Shown here one piece after another: positions 11,147 to 23,684 of a stretch of DNA of 64,000 bases. Below the pieces are notes generated by a model. It was not told the origin of the DNA, did not search any database, and saw only the letters and a program-made list of their open reading frames with translations. Numbering within the stretch: position 1 is the stretch's first letter; every line of letters starts with the position of its first letter. This DNA comes from Inia geoffrensis (lineage: Eukaryota; Chordata; Mammalia; Artiodactyla; Iniidae): positions 22,111,592 to 22,175,591 of the forward strand of contig CM070905.1 in assembly GCA_036417435.1 (NCBI GenBank), written 5' to 3'. Both the position numbers and the translations under genes were made by a program.

Positions 11147-12923
11147 ATAAGCCATTATTAATAAATTATAGCACTTAAAAATAATAAAACACATTTTTTA
11201 AGTAGTATTGAATTTTGTGGAATGAATATAAATTTTTCTTAGATAAATAAGGATGGAAAATATTTTTATTGAATGATATAGTTCTATAAAATTGGTATTT
11301 AAAAGCAAGGAAGCATTCATAATATTACCAAGCAAGATATTCTGTGGGATATATCTGCATATTCTTCTAGTAATTACCCTTAAAATTTCAATGTGCAGTT
11401 TTTACAAATTTAAGAAATATACTCCTGAACAGATGGAGTTAAAAAGGAAGACTGTTTACTTCTGAACCCTTCCCTGCCACTTTCCCTGCTATCAACCAGT
11501 ATTTTGATTACATCTTGTCTTTTTGGTAACTATTCATTTTGATAGAATTTAAAATTTAGAGAAAAGTTGTAAGAATGGTATCTACCCTTAACCCAGACTA
11601 AACAGTTGTGTACATTTTTCCCCCTTTGCTTTATCACAGGTTTTCAGAAATTTGAGTATAATGTTTCTCAGTCCCATTTTCTTTTTTTTATTCTGCTTTG
11701 GGTTTGTTGAGCTTTCTGAATCCGTTGATTGATATTTTTCTTCAAATTTGGAAACTTTTCAGCCATTATGGCTTAAAATATCTTCCCTTCCCCACTTACC
11801 AGGGCCTCCAATTACACATAGGTTAGACCATCTGATATTGTCCTACAGGTCATGAGGCCTTGTTTATTTTTCTTATGTATTTCATATGTTCTCTATATGC
11901 TTCAGTTTGGATAGTTTCTTTTGTTATGTTGTCAGATTTACTGAGATTTTCTTCCTTAGTATCTAGTATGCTATTAAGCACTTTAGTGTAATTAGATGTT
12001 GTATTTTTTTCCTATGGAACCTGTTAGACTCACGACATTCAGTGATAAAAAACCATACAAGCATTTTTACTATGCCAAATATTCAAAAATTAGTGTTACT
12101 GAATGTTTTAAGTGTGTGAATTGAACTATCTGACCAAACAGTTTTTGAACAGGGTAATGTGTTTCTCTTCCATGTGTGGATATTTTCCCCTATATTAATT
12201 GAGGTTTTGATTGGGTTTAATCTCATATATTGTATGTCTATATGTTTTTTCTTTTTATAACTTGAGTTATGAAACTTCCCAGAAGAACTTCCAGAAGTGC
12301 TCATGGACCAACATAGAATCTCCGACATCCCCTAAAGGTTATCTGTGGGCCAACTCTAGCACCCCGTCAACTGGTGTTTCTCCCCTAAAGTCAAAGTCTC
12401 AGGTAAAAGTTAAAGTCTGTATGTGTTGAGGAGCTGCCTAAGATTATGCAGTAAGAAAGAAGGAAGACTGTTCTCTACTCTGATCTCCAGCATATTGGTA
12501 ACCACTCAAAGATGTCTGGACATGTAAAGGGTAGAGGCCAGGCACTGGGGAAATTGATTGGATTTCTTGCAGATCCAATCACGTAAAGTGCAAATGTTGT
12601 TTTAGTCACCACTTAGAGGCTATTTTCACATCCCAAATTATGAATTTGAGCACCTGAAATGCATGTAATAACTATTAATTTGTCAGCTTTCCAATAACTG
12701 TTTAGCTATATTGGCTTCCTCAAATCCAAATCAATATCTTTTCCCCTTAGCTTATACTTACACTGGCCCTAAACCTCAAAGTTTCTCTGTTATCTGCTTA
12801 TGGATTCCTGAATCATCCCTTCCCCAAAGTTTTTATTCCCAGGAATCATCAAAGTCCCCAGTTGTTCTCATTAAGGACTTCCAATTTGTAACCATCGGAG
12901 GGTGACTTTCAATAATTTGCTGG
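11147..12923. other. AT-rich intergenic sequence; old L1M-like patch at about 11560-12030
   Basis: About 11560-12030 resembles degenerate L1M sequence (TTGATATTTTTCTTCAAATTTGGAAA and TCCAATTACACATAGGTTAGACC are familiar L1M motifs). The rest shows no gene or recognised element. Confidence 0.4.
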
Positions 12924-13140
12924 GGGCTTCCCTGGTGGCGCAGTGGTTCGGAGTCCGCCTGCCGATGCAGGGCACACAGGTTCGTGCCCCCGTCCGGGAG
13001 GATCCCACGTGCTGTGGAGCGGCTGGGCCCGTGAGCCATGGCCGCTGGGCCTGTGCGTCCAGAGCCTGTGCTCTGCAGCGGGAGAGGCCACAACAGTGAG
13101 AAGCCTGCGTAACGCAAAAAAAAAAAAAAAAAAAAAAAAA
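12924..13140 (+). mobile_element. Odontocete-type short CHR SINE, sense
   Basis: A GGGCTTCCCTGGTGGCGCAG head, the full 200 bp body and a long pure poly(A). Near-consensus sequence suggests a young copy. It accounts for all open frames between 12833 and 13215. Confidence 0.92.
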
Positions 13141-13984
13141 TTCCTGGATCAAGGCTCCCTCTTGGGGTATAATTCTAAATTGTTCCCTAATATCATTCCT
13201 TTCCTCTTCCATTAAATCTCTCTAGGACACAGTCATTTTCCCAGACCTGCTATCATCAAAAACATCTCCCCAAACTTTTCCTAGCCTAGTCCCAAGTGTA
13301 AAAGCAGTTAGGTCCATATAAAATCAGAGAGATATTCTTCTTTTCTTTTTGTATAAGACTAGTTTTGACATTTCAGATCTCATGTCTCCCCCTGAGTATC
13401 AATCTCTCTTCATTTATCTACTGATAGGCCACTAGTTTGTCTTCTATCATTTCTAAAACTAACATTTTCAAGCCATAGTTCTCTCTTCATTTGAAACACC
13501 CAGTGGGCTGGCTCTGCCTGCTGATCAGGGCATTCCCACTGTTTCTGGACCAGCCTAACTCCATAAGTAAAGGCATACCAGATGCAGGCTCCCTATAGTG
13601 AATTTTCAGCCTTTCCAATGGTATTGTTTCATTCTTCTTGTAAGAATAGGCCTCTTCCTCTTCTTCTAGTCATGGCTATACTGCTATGGTATTCACAAAT
13701 GTGATTGGCTCAAAACTAATAGACGTATCAGAGCCAAACTGAGAGCACAGAGCAGAGGTGGGTAGGGAGGGCAATGCCTCAAGGAGGCTGTTGATAAGCC
13801 ACATAAAACCCTTGATTCTGGTTCCACACTGATTTTTGCTCGCACCTACTTCTTCTTTAAGAACAAGATAAAAAGGAAGAAGGTTTGGGATGGCTATTTA
13901 GTACCACCAACAATGTGTAGCAATAATAAATCAAGCCCCCAAACTCACATAGTCTACTTGGAATTTTTCAGCGGGGTTTTCAGT

Positions 13985-14560
13985 TACTCATTCAATCAAC
14001 AAATATTTGCCGAGTGTCCACTGTGTATCAAGTAGTACTCTTCCAAGCACTGGGGAGATAGTAGTGAAGCAAGCATGCAAAATCCTTGCCACATTACAGT
14101 GTACATTCTTCTAAAGGAGATGGATAATAAATTTAAAAGTATATAAATTCAGGTAAATCGAAGGGCTTTGAAGAATAATAAAGCGTAATAAAGAGATAGA
14201 ATTTCATTGGGAGAGAGTACCTATTTGGAGTGGCTAAAGAAATCCTGTCTTATAAGGTGACACTTGCCCAGAAAAATGAGTGGAGTGAGGGTGTAAGTCA
14301 TTGGAAGTTCTTGGTGAAGAGTGTTCCAGAGACTAGAATTAACAAAAGCCCTGAAAGGGAATGACCTTAGTGTGTTCAAGGAATAGCAAGGAGTCCAAGA
14401 TGGCAAGAGTTGCTGCCGTGATGGAGAGCCTAGAAGGAGATGAAGTTAGGGAGAAGGGTGATCTTGTATAATATAGTAAAGAGTTTGGGTTTTATTTTAA
14501 ATGCGAAAGGAAGTATTGAGAGGGTTTGAGCAGGAAAATACTGTAAGTTTTTAATTTTTA
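13985..14560 (-). repeat. L2 LINE, antisense
   Basis: Starts with CATTCAATCAACAAATATTTG, then AAGCACTGGGGAGATAGTAG and L2 sequence further 5', in antisense. A further antisense L2 piece lies at about 15005-15225. The 14561-15004 stretch between them shows nothing I recognise. Confidence 0.7.
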
Positions 14561-15254
14561 CATTTAAAAAAGATTTATCTACAGAAATACATTTGCTTCT
14601 TTCCTTCCCCTTCTCCTGTGTGTTTAACACTGTCTCCGGGTTTGACCAAGTGTTCGTGAGGACATAAGGGAAACAGGCCCACCATGCAAACTCAGGGAAA
14701 TGGAATACTTGGACCATAATTCATAGACTCTTTCTAAAAGCCTGAGAAAGATCACTTAGAATTCTTTCTTATCAAATGTCTTCGATTTCTTATTGGAAAT
14801 AGAGCCGATAAGAACTGCCAATAGGCATCTGATCTCTGCCTGACATATTGTTCACTCCCTAACATTACTTCCCCTTTTCCGCATCTCCTGCAAAGGAGAT
14901 TCATCACAAAGAAAGCTGCAATTGTTTTTCGGCAGCCCATAGTGAAAGGAAGCTTTGGCTTGGACCAGGGTGGTTGAAAGGCAGTCAAATTTGGAACACA
15001 TTTGGATAATGGAATTAATAGGTCTTGACTATGAATGGATTGGATGTGTGGTTGAGGGAATAAGAGGAATCAAGGATAACTCCAAAGCTTTCTGCCTGAA
15101 CAATAGAATAAATGGCAGTGCCACCTCTTGAGATGGGAAAGACTGAGGGAGGAATGATGGGGAGGGAGAATCAAGAATTATTTTGAACTTGTCAAGTCTG
15201 AGATATCCGTTAGCATCCAAGAGCAGATGTAAACTGCAATTGCATCTGGTCCCC

Positions 15255-15760
15255 AACCAGGATGTAAGCTCCAAGAGGATAGGGATTTTTGTCTGTTTTG
15301 TTTACTACTGTATCCTTGGAGCCTAGACGAGGCCCTGGCACAGAGCAGGGTTTTTTGGCTTTTTTTTTTTTTAAATAAATAAATTTATTTATTTATTTTT
15401 GGCCGCGTTGGGTCTTCGTCGGTGCATGCGGGCTTTCTCTAGTTGCAGCGAGTGGGGGCTTCTCGTTGCGGTGGCTTCTCTTTGTGGAGCACGGGCTCTA
15501 GGCGTGCAGGCTTCAGTAGTTGTGGCATGCGGGCTCAGTAGTTGTGGCTCACGGGCTCTAGAGCGTAGGCTCAGTAGTTGTGGTGCACAGGCTTAGTTGC
15601 TCCACGGCATGTGGGATCTTCCTGGACCAGGGCTCGAACCCGTGTCCCCTGCATTGGCAGGTGGATTCTTAACAACTGCGCCACCAGAGAAGTCCCACAG
15701 CAGGTGTTTGATAAATATTTAGTATTTGCTGAATGAATGAACAAATAAATGAATAAATGT
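15255..15760 (+). repeat. L2 3' end, sense, split by a CHR-1 SINE
   Basis: GTAAGCTCCAAGAGGATAGGG and TGTCTGTTTTGTTTACTACTG are on the left. GATAAATATTTAGTATTTGCTGAATGAATG is on the right of the SINE at 15350-15696. Confidence 0.8.
15350..15696 (-). mobile_element. CHR-1-type SINE, full length, antisense
   Basis: TTTTTGGCCGCGTTGGGTC (complement of the CAGCCAAAAA tail) through repeated CAGTAGTTGTGG units to CACCAGAGAAGTCCC. An imperfect ACAG(AG)CAGG duplication flanks it. Confidence 0.9.
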
Positions 15761-18119
15761 GAGCCTGAAGCTTTCATAGTTTGAAGTCCTGGCCTGTAGC
15801 CTTTGCTGAGCAGAATGATAAAAAACAAATGGTGGCAACAAATACCATATATTAATACCAAAATAGTGAGAGAAAGCCGTGTCTGAGGGGCCTCTTCCCT
15901 CTATCAGAACTCAAATTCAAATTTCTGGATTGGCCTGCCACATGGAGAAAAAGGAGACATGGAGAATAGAGGGCCAGAGCCTGAACAGAGGAATGAGTGA
16001 AACCATTTATGTGAACTTTTAATGTATAAGAGCTCTCCAAATACAAAGGAAGCCCCAACAGTGATATGAATTTGCTTCTTGAGGGAAAACAAAGCGGAAA
16101 AGTGAGAAAGAAGAGGCTTCCTAAAGAGATCCTTCTACATTCCCAACCCCCGTCACCCTAAGTCTACAATACAAAATATTGAAGTTTTTAAAGTTTCTGT
16201 CAGTACTGAAATTCAATATATGGTTTGGTGTGAAAATGTAATGTACAGGAAGACATATAGTTTGGTATGATTATGTATTATCCTACGTCACTGTTGCTGG
16301 CTATCACACTATGAAAAGTCTGATGTTACTTGAAAGAACTGGAAGGCTCAAGAAAATAAAAAAGAGGGTGGGAGAAAGCTTGTTTGTTTCAGCCTACTGA
16401 GATGCCAATAAATCAGTGCTAATTGCCCAGAGTCTGCCTTTTGTGGGTGAACTCCATCTTGACAACGAATTGTGACACTGTGTCTCCCATATCAGGGTAG
16501 CATTCTGTAATACTGACAAATATTCTTCTCTCTTGGAGAGAGGCATCTTTATTGATCACATCTATTTCCTGAACCATTCTGTCTTACAGTTGGGTCTTTG
16601 ATGCTTGGACTTACAAGCTAAGAATCTGCAACCTTGTTCTGTGGTGCCATTGAGCTAGATCAGGAGAAAGGCTCTAAAGATACAAGAGAATGAAATGTGT
16701 CAGTGGGGTTGGGAAGGTGCCGTGAATGGGAGAACACATCTTCTGCTCCTCCAAATAGCATCCCAGTCACAACACTTAGAAACTTGCCATGGTGAGCGGC
16801 TTCAGTCCCAAGGTTTTTCCTGAGACCACCTTCTATCCCTTACTGTCCATCCTGTATATTTTTAAAAACCCATTTTCTTCCCTTTTGTTTCTCCTTTGGC
16901 CCCCATGTCCCTTACACTCCTGTGATAAACTGAATGAAAGCTCTGTGTAGAGAGACAGCTTCCACTCTCTCTTGTGAGTAGATATCCCCATATTTTAAAT
17001 AGACAGGTCTACAAACAAATCTCATGGCCTTTAATTTCCCAGGTTCCCAATCTCCTGATCTTCTTCACATGTCTCTATTTCTGGTAGTCTTTCTTAGCTC
17101 CATATTTATTCCACAGTGGCTATTGCTGCGGCTACATTCTCCTCCTCATAAAATTCATTAACTCTGAAAGTCATTTTCCATTCATTCATTGCTGAATAAT
17201 GCTAGTTCTGTTCAGATTTGGTATTGATCAACAGATGAGATGAATGAATGTTTAAACCCTGGTCCCACTCTGTCCACAGATGGAAGGCAGGTTGCTAGGC
17301 AAAGCTTTCTGCCCAGGCTCCAGTTTCTAGCAGGCTTTCATTTTTGCTTTGCCATGGAGATAATTTCCTGAAACCCCTATTTCCTTGTTCACTGGTATCT
17401 GAACCAATGTAGAACATTCACACTACAGCCGCAGCATTCACCGCAGCCAGGATGTTGAGGTATTTGACGTACCAAATATACCTCCTCCCCCTACAGGTTC
17501 CGAAGCAATTTTTTAAAAAATGCAAAAATCAAATAATTTCGAAGTATCTGTTTTTGCTAGAGGCTAGTTTGGAGTCTGTGGCTGGGACCTGAATATAAAT
17601 TTGGCTTCTTAATACATCCCCCTAGCTCCCAGGTAACTTACCACGTGTTGCCAGCATGTTGTTTGGGAAAGCAAAAGCCAAAATTGGGATTACCTACCCT
17701 TACTCAGCACTATATGCCATAGTTTTTCTTTTCAGAGAAGAAGGGAGGATGCTACCATACCAATATTTTTAAAAGGATAGAAGTTTCTGTTTTATAAGCA
17801 GTTAGAAATAGGAGGAGAGGAAGAAAATGGTTCCACAAAGAGTTCTTCCTGCCTCCTGCCCTCACCTAATACTCCCAAAATGCACTATGCTACCCCAAGT
17901 ACCCCATCCTTACTACCCAGTGTTTACCTGGGCTGTGAGGTCTCCACCTAGACATAGAAAGTTGTGGAGATGAAGGGTTGAGGAGGAACAATTCTTAGGT
18001 CCCATCAAAGATCAACACCTAAGGGGTAGTAGAAAGGGGTGACCAACCTGAGTTTTGGTGGATGCAGCTCCTGTGTTTGGAAAGAAGACAGTCAGGGGAG
18101 AATGTATGATACATTCACA
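15761..18119. other. Apparently unique intergenic sequence
   Basis: I see no convincing gene, RNA or repeat. It is one of the longest stretches in the window without recognisable transposons. Confidence 0.45.
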
Positions 18120-18665
18120 TTATCTTCTCTCAGATGGTCTCTGTTCAAGCAAATCCTGGCTTTGCCATGAACTCAAGCCTAGCAGGTTTTTTTGATCTGA
18201 CTTATCTGCCTTATAACTGGTAGCATGGGCTTGCTTATTAAGCTTTGATTCTTTTTGTGAGTTTTTAACCGTTTTCTGCACCTTCAGAAGTTGCAGTTTA
18301 GATGCTTTAAGGTAGAGGTTCTCCTCTCTTTTCTCATCTCTTCCCGTGATTTCTGGGGCTCCTTTCTCCTGGTTCTCCAACCTCTGGCCACTCCTTTTTG
18401 GCATTCTTTACACTATCCACTCGTGATGTTCTTCTTTTAGTGTTTGCTTTATCTGAGGCTTTGTCCTGTGCCTTAGTGTCCTTTCAGCCCACCGTTTCTC
18501 CTGCTTAAGCTCATTGACTCCAATAGTTTTAGCTAGCATACATACTTGATGCTGATTCTCAAATGTGTAATTCTTTCCCAAAAGCATATTTTGAGCCATT
18601 TACTCGACACTGTCCCCACCTGCAACTCATACTCAGTGGACCCAAACCAAAATTCATCAACTGAC
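18120..18665 (-). pseudogene. Unidentified minus-strand open region with one in-frame stop (possible old pseudogene)
   Basis: On the minus strand, 18599-18408 reads MAQNMLLGKNYTFENQHQ and on. It ends at TAA, and after one further codon the same frame continues as 94 residues from 18404 to 18120, lysine- and glutamate-rich. Upstream, another frame reads MESVDEFWFGSTEYELQVG before running into the first. No poly(A) trace is seen at the 3' side and I recognise no family. It may be a chance low-stop region. Confidence 0.25.
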
Positions 18666-18859
18666 TCCATCTTCTTTATACTACATTTTAGTAACTCGCA
18701 CCCACATTCACTCAGGTAACCGAGCTAGAAATGTGACTATAATATTCATGAGCCCATGGATCCAACCGGTTACCAAGTCTTATTAATCCCACCTTTCTAA
18801 CATCTTTCAGATCTCCTTCTTTTATCCTTCCTCATTGCCACTACCTTATTTTAGGCCTT

Positions 18860-19325
18860 ATATCAGTTCAGGCTTTTTTGGTTGCAAACAACAGAAACAA
18901 ACTGACTAATTGAAGCAAAAAAGGGGTATTTATTTGAAAAGACCTTGGGAAAGCTCACAGAATTGGAGGGAAAACTGAATAACCATGCTTCAAGGAAGAC
19001 TAGATCTGAGGCGTTTCTGGGGACCTTAGCAGGTGGAGCTCAAACTTTCTGTCTGGGACACTGGATAAGGTAACTCAGCTACAATCATCTTTCATCTCTC
19101 TGTCTTTATCAAACTTTCAAATTCCTAGTAGAAAGAATCCGGTTGGCCATCTTTGAATAAGTCATCCAGGGCTAGGAAAAAGGGGTGAGTGGCAAAAATT
19201 GCCATAGACCCTTCTCAACCCTTCCTCAATACTAACTAGCTTTCTCAAATGCCTCTGCATCTTTCCAATCTATAGTTCACATGGCCACCATTTTTGTATT
19301 TTAAAAATATATACTGTTCAAAGTA
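18860..19325. repeat. Ancient mammalian interspersed repeat, class not assigned
   Basis: GGTTGCAAACAACAGAAACAAACTG followed by GGTATTTATTTGAAAAG, CTCACAGAATTGGAGGGAA and ATCCGGTTGGCCATC follows a pattern seen repeatedly in mammalian genomes. The family name cannot be assigned by eye. Confidence 0.4.
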
Positions 19326-19329
19326 TCCC

Positions 19330-20215
19330 TACTTAACCTCCCTCCATAGTGCTTCATTATTCATAGAATAACCTACAAGCTTCTTCTAGGGACTTCACTC
19401 TAGGATTTAGACCCTGGCTTCCTCTCTGGTCTCATTCCTTGCTACCGTTTCATCAAATCTTTTTTTAAAAAATTAATTAATTAATTTTGGCTGCGTTGAG
19501 TCTTCATTGCTGCGCGGACTTTCTCTAGTTGCAGCGAGTGAGGGTTACTCTTGGTTGCGGTGCACGTGCTTCTCATTGCGGTGGCTTCTCTTGTGGAGCA
19601 CGGGCTCTAGGCGCACGGGCTTCAGTAGCTGTGGCGCACTGACTCAGTTTGCGGCTCACAGGCTCTAGGGCGCAGGCTCAGTAGTTGTGGCGCTTGGGCT
19701 TTGTTGCTCCGCGCCATGTGGGATCTTCCTGGGCTCGAACCCATGTCCCCTGTGTTGGCAGGCAGATTCTTAACCACTGAGCCACTAGTGAAGTCCCTTC
19801 ATTAAATCTTATTTTCCAGGAATACTGTGGTTACTGGCAATGCTCCTAAACAAGACATGCTTTATTCTATGTTCATGTTTTAGCTTGTGTTGCTCCCTCT
19901 TTCTCAAATGCCCATTTCCTCTTCTTTTCACCTGGTTGACTCATACTCATCTTTCCAGGCTCACTTTAAGGATTAGTTCCAAACCTCTCCCTGTCTCTCC
20001 TCATCCAGGTTAAGTGCTCTTCCTCTCTACACCGCTAGCATCCTGAACTTCTCTCTAACATGCCCATTGCAACGTGTTGCATTCCACTCTTTCCTGGTCT
20101 GTCTTCTAGGTTACACTGTGAGCTCCTTGAGGTCGAAGACTACATTTAATTTTTATTTGGTTCCCATTACCTACGACAATGCCTAACATGTCATAGATGT
20201 TTGGCAACTGTATTG
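19330..20215 (+). repeat. L2 LINE, sense, split by a CHR-1 SINE
   Basis: L2 coding and 3' sequence (CTGGCTTCCTCTCTGGTCTC; GTGAGCTCCTTGAGGTCGAAG; ending near GAAATAAATATTG). It is interrupted at 19462-19797 by a CHR-1 and meets an antisense L2 immediately after 20215. Confidence 0.75.
19462..19797 (-). mobile_element. CHR-1-type SINE, full length, antisense
   Basis: TTTTGGCTGCGTTGAGTC to GCCACTAGTGAAGTCCC. TTCATCAAATCTT / TTCATTAAATCTT duplications flank it (19449-19461 and 19798-19810). Confidence 0.9.
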
Positions 20216-20221
20216 AAATAA

Positions 20222-20600
20222 ATATTGATTTTGAATGCCTAATGTATAAAGCACTGTGGGTGGAACAAACATAATATATATATAATTCATATTTCACTTT
20301 CAAGGAGCTTACTGCCTAGGGAGCAAACAACCTGCATATAAGAAAAGTATACATAGAATAACAATTTACTATATAATTGCGTGCACAAAAAAAACAGTAC
20401 CTGCAGGCTAGAATTTGGGATTAGGTTGATGTGGAAAGTCTTCTCTGAAGAAGAAAGGCCTAAGTAGTAACATAAGTAAAGAAGAAGACTCAAATGGTTT
20501 GAAGACGTTGGGGAGAGAGTTTTAAGTTTGGAGAATAAGAGAAATAAATGTTCACTATGTCTGAGGAACAGGGTAAAAATATTGGCTAAGGCAGAGGTTG
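20222..20600 (-). repeat. L2 LINE, antisense
   Basis: TGCCTAATGTATAAAGCACTG, TTCAAGGAGCTTACTGCCTAG and TCTCTGAAGAAGAAAGGCC follow the antisense L2 order. It is tail to tail with the preceding sense L2. Confidence 0.65.
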
Positions 20601-20617
20601 ATTAAGATACAGTGAAA

Positions 20618-20789
20618 ATATATCCTTACTGTATAGCACAGGGAACTATATTCAATATCCTGTGATACACCATAATGGAAAAGAATATGAAAATGAAGTA
20701 TATATATATGTAAACTGAATCACTTTGCTGTACCGCAGAAATTAACACAACATTGTGAAGCAAGTATACTTCAGTAAATTTTTTTCAAA
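20618..20789 (+). mobile_element. L1 3' end, 170 bp insertion with clear duplications
   Basis: 3' UTR only (TATAGCACAGGGAACTATATTC; CTTTGCTGTACCGCAGAAAT; TATACTTCAGTAAA). AAGATACAGTGAAA occurs at 20604-20617 and AAGATACAGTGAAA again at 20790-20803. Confidence 0.88.
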
Positions 20790-20803
20790 AAGATACAGTG
20801 AAA

Positions 20804-22277
20804 GGGTCAGTGTGTGTGTATGTTGGGGAGTCATAGGTTAGAAAAACAAACTGGAGCAGATTATAGCAGATTTTGTTTAAAATCTTTGGACTTTTCATTC
20901 TCTGACTCCAACATAGAACACCTCAGCATTCTAGATTGCCTTTTCATCACAAATTCCCTGTGTCTCCTCTAGAATATTTTCAAAATGGACAGTTTCCATG
21001 TCAAGGAATTTCCCCTTCTTCCCTGAACTAAGCTTTCCTAATGTCCTTCAAGGTATTGTACACTCCATCTTTCTATTATTATTTTAGATGTAGTTTTTGT
21101 GTTTGTGTGATGTTTTCCACCACACTGGGTTGCAGACAAACAGCACAAGCCTTATATCCCCCAATTTGTTAGCTCCTACTTATTTTAGTTTCAATATACG
21201 TGTGAGCTGGACTCACAATTCCAGAAAAACTAAAGGTGAGAAAAGGGTGAAAAGCTTATTAGTCTATTTCCCTTGAAGGGAAGTTTCAGAGGTTAACTCA
21301 GTCTAGTGATAAACTCTAGATAGTCATATTTAGGGTTTGTGTCTAGACACTCAAACTAGACATAAACCCTGAGCAATCACCTATCAAAACTATTAACATG
21401 AATATAGATCTTTCCTCCAAACCCACAGGCTTTATAGGAGCTTGGGCTAATAGGCCTTATCAAAGCTCTCCTTAATTGTCAGGGCCCCCATTATTTGATC
21501 TCATCCTACCTCCCCACTTTTATGTCTTACCGCTTCAAACGACAACAGCGAAAAAACAAAAACAAAATAACCTTCCAGTCAGGACTAATATCTGGAAAAG
21601 TATGATTATATTGAGAGGGGAGGTATACATTAAAGGATGGCTACTCCTCCAAATTTCTCTTTCTTCTCTTCCACAACTGACACGTGAGTTAATTTTATTT
21701 CAGGTCTTTATATAGGTAAATCTCACCACTGTCGTGGAATTAGAATGTCACCTTTAAATCATTTGGTTAACTCTATTTTTACAGATGAGGAAATTGAGGC
21801 CCCCAAGAAACGAATTGACTTACCTAATATGTCGGCGTGTATTTGTCATTATTGTTTCACATTTAACAATCACTTTCTCTTCCCTCCCCACATTTACCAA
21901 CTAAACTTAAGTTCTTGAGGGCAAGGATCATCACGTCTTGTGCATTTTCTGCCTTCACGACAGCATCAATAAGTCTCCTCTTTTTTCCCACACAGGATCA
22001 AGAATGGGGCTGAGCACAAAGAACGTGCTGAGAAAAGAATGTTTGGATTGAACTGAACCCCTGCAGAGCGTGGACTATTTAGAGGCACTGAGTTTGGCCT
22101 CTGGGTGAATATTTGCCTTGGGTTGGCCCACTTAGCAGTGAACAGTAATGGGCCAAAGGAGACAGGCCAAGTGTGTAGTCTTGTTTGCCTGACTAAGTTA
22201 TGAATACCTTCTTATACAGGCTCATTTTGTAGTCCACATCACTTTGAACAGTACTAGTCACAGAGTAGACACTCATT
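20804..22277. other. Intergenic sequence with a MIR (21745-21835, antisense) and an L2 3' end (21890-22062, sense)
   Basis: The MIR core is seen as TTTTACAGATGAGGAAATTGAGGC. The L2 end is seen as AGTTCTTGAGGGCAAGGATCATC and AACGTGCTGAGAAAAGAATG. The rest holds nothing I recognise. Confidence 0.55.
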
Positions 22278-22292
22278 AAAAACATTTTAATT

Positions 22293-22502
22293 GGGCTTTC
22301 CTGGTGGCGCAGTGGTTGAGAGTCCACCTGCCGATGCAGGGGACACGGGTTCGTGCCCCGGTCCCGGAAGACCCCACATGCCGCGGAGCGGCTGGGCCCG
22401 TGAGCCATGGCCGCTGAGCCTGCGCGTCCAGAGCCTGTGCTCCATAACGGGAGAGGCCACAACAGTGAGAGGCCCGTGTACCGCAAAAAACAAACCAACA
22501 AA
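22293..22502 (+). mobile_element. Odontocete-type short CHR SINE, sense
   Basis: Near-consensus head, body and AGGCCACAACAGTGAGAGGC end with a short tail. The long duplication AAAACATTTTAATTG lies on both sides (about 22279-22292 and 22503-22517). Confidence 0.92.
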
Positions 22503-22517
22503 AAAACATTTTAATTG

Positions 22518-23668
22518 ACTCACTCTCCTTGGATCAAAAATCAGATCTTGATCTGTGCTTCATACAGCAACTAGAGTAGCTTTACCAAAAGAAAAATGCT
22601 GGGCTGTCAAATATGGACACGGCTGGGCTGACGAAGCATTTTTCATGCAGTTCTGTGCCTTAAATTGGCCTTGAACAAGAGTATCTGGGATCTTGTGCTG
22701 CCTCTTAGATACCAAAGAATCATTGTGAAAAGTGCTACAATAAAGCCTATAATATAGTGTTAATTATTAGATAACTTAAGGTAATAGTACACATCAAAAG
22801 GGCACCAACTCTACGATGTTAAGTGGGGGTGAATTTATTTTGGTCTACCCACAATGTGTCACCCTCTCTCCTGGGGACTATTTTTAAGACCTCTGGCCTG
22901 AGTTAATGATGCAGCTGGTGGCCAGCAATAGATGGAAGTAAGCCATCCTTGGATGGGATTTGATCCTGGATTGGGGATTATTTATACCATGCTATAGCCC
23001 GTTGACCTATCAACTACATAGCTTGGCCATTTCTACTTTTCTTGTTTTGGTCTTTACTCTGCCACCCTCATTTTTAAAGGAGAGAGGTTTAGTTGAGGTA
23101 GTTCCAGGATGCTACTTAATTTAAGCTAGTTTAACCTGCAAAGAGAAAGCAGGCTATTTATTTTAAGCATCCCAATCTTACTGATGAGCATCTTTCACTA
23201 TGTTAGGGCAGTAAATGGGTTTAGTAAGAATTGGTCAAGGAATCCAAAATACTTTGTTACTAAATATTGCAACTTTTGCCCTTTTTCTCCAAAGGGAACT
23301 GGTATCTGGGGGAGAGGGAGATGGGAAAGTAAATGAAAGTTTAGACTATGAGAATATTTGCCACTGATAATTGTTTTTATTACCTTAATTCTAGGTAGGG
23401 AAACTTAGATGTGGTTAGGTACATGAGGGAACCAGTAATCCAAGCATGGTCATTAAGAATTGGAAATTCAGTTGGGAAGTTCTACTAACTGTATCCCTTC
23501 TCATGGAATCATTGGCTCATTATTGGCAAGGGCAGAGCTGTTTCCATGTGGAGAAGAGTATGCAGGTAGACATTCAAAACAGCAGGTGGTCTTTAAGAGT
23601 GTTTTGATTGTCCAGTTGCCCAAAAGAATTTGCCTAAGCAGTCTACTAGACCAGTTCCTTGAGTGGTC
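22518..23668. other. Intergenic sequence without recognised elements
   Basis: No coding frame of substance, no RNA gene and no clear repeat seen. Confidence 0.4.
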
Positions 23669-23684
23669 TAAAACCCCTATTTTT

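Noticed and set aside
20541..20566. ATGTCTGAGGAACAG followed by GGTAAAA as a possible first TSGA13 exon
   Set aside because: It lies inside antisense L2 sequence, and the donor and reading are weak.
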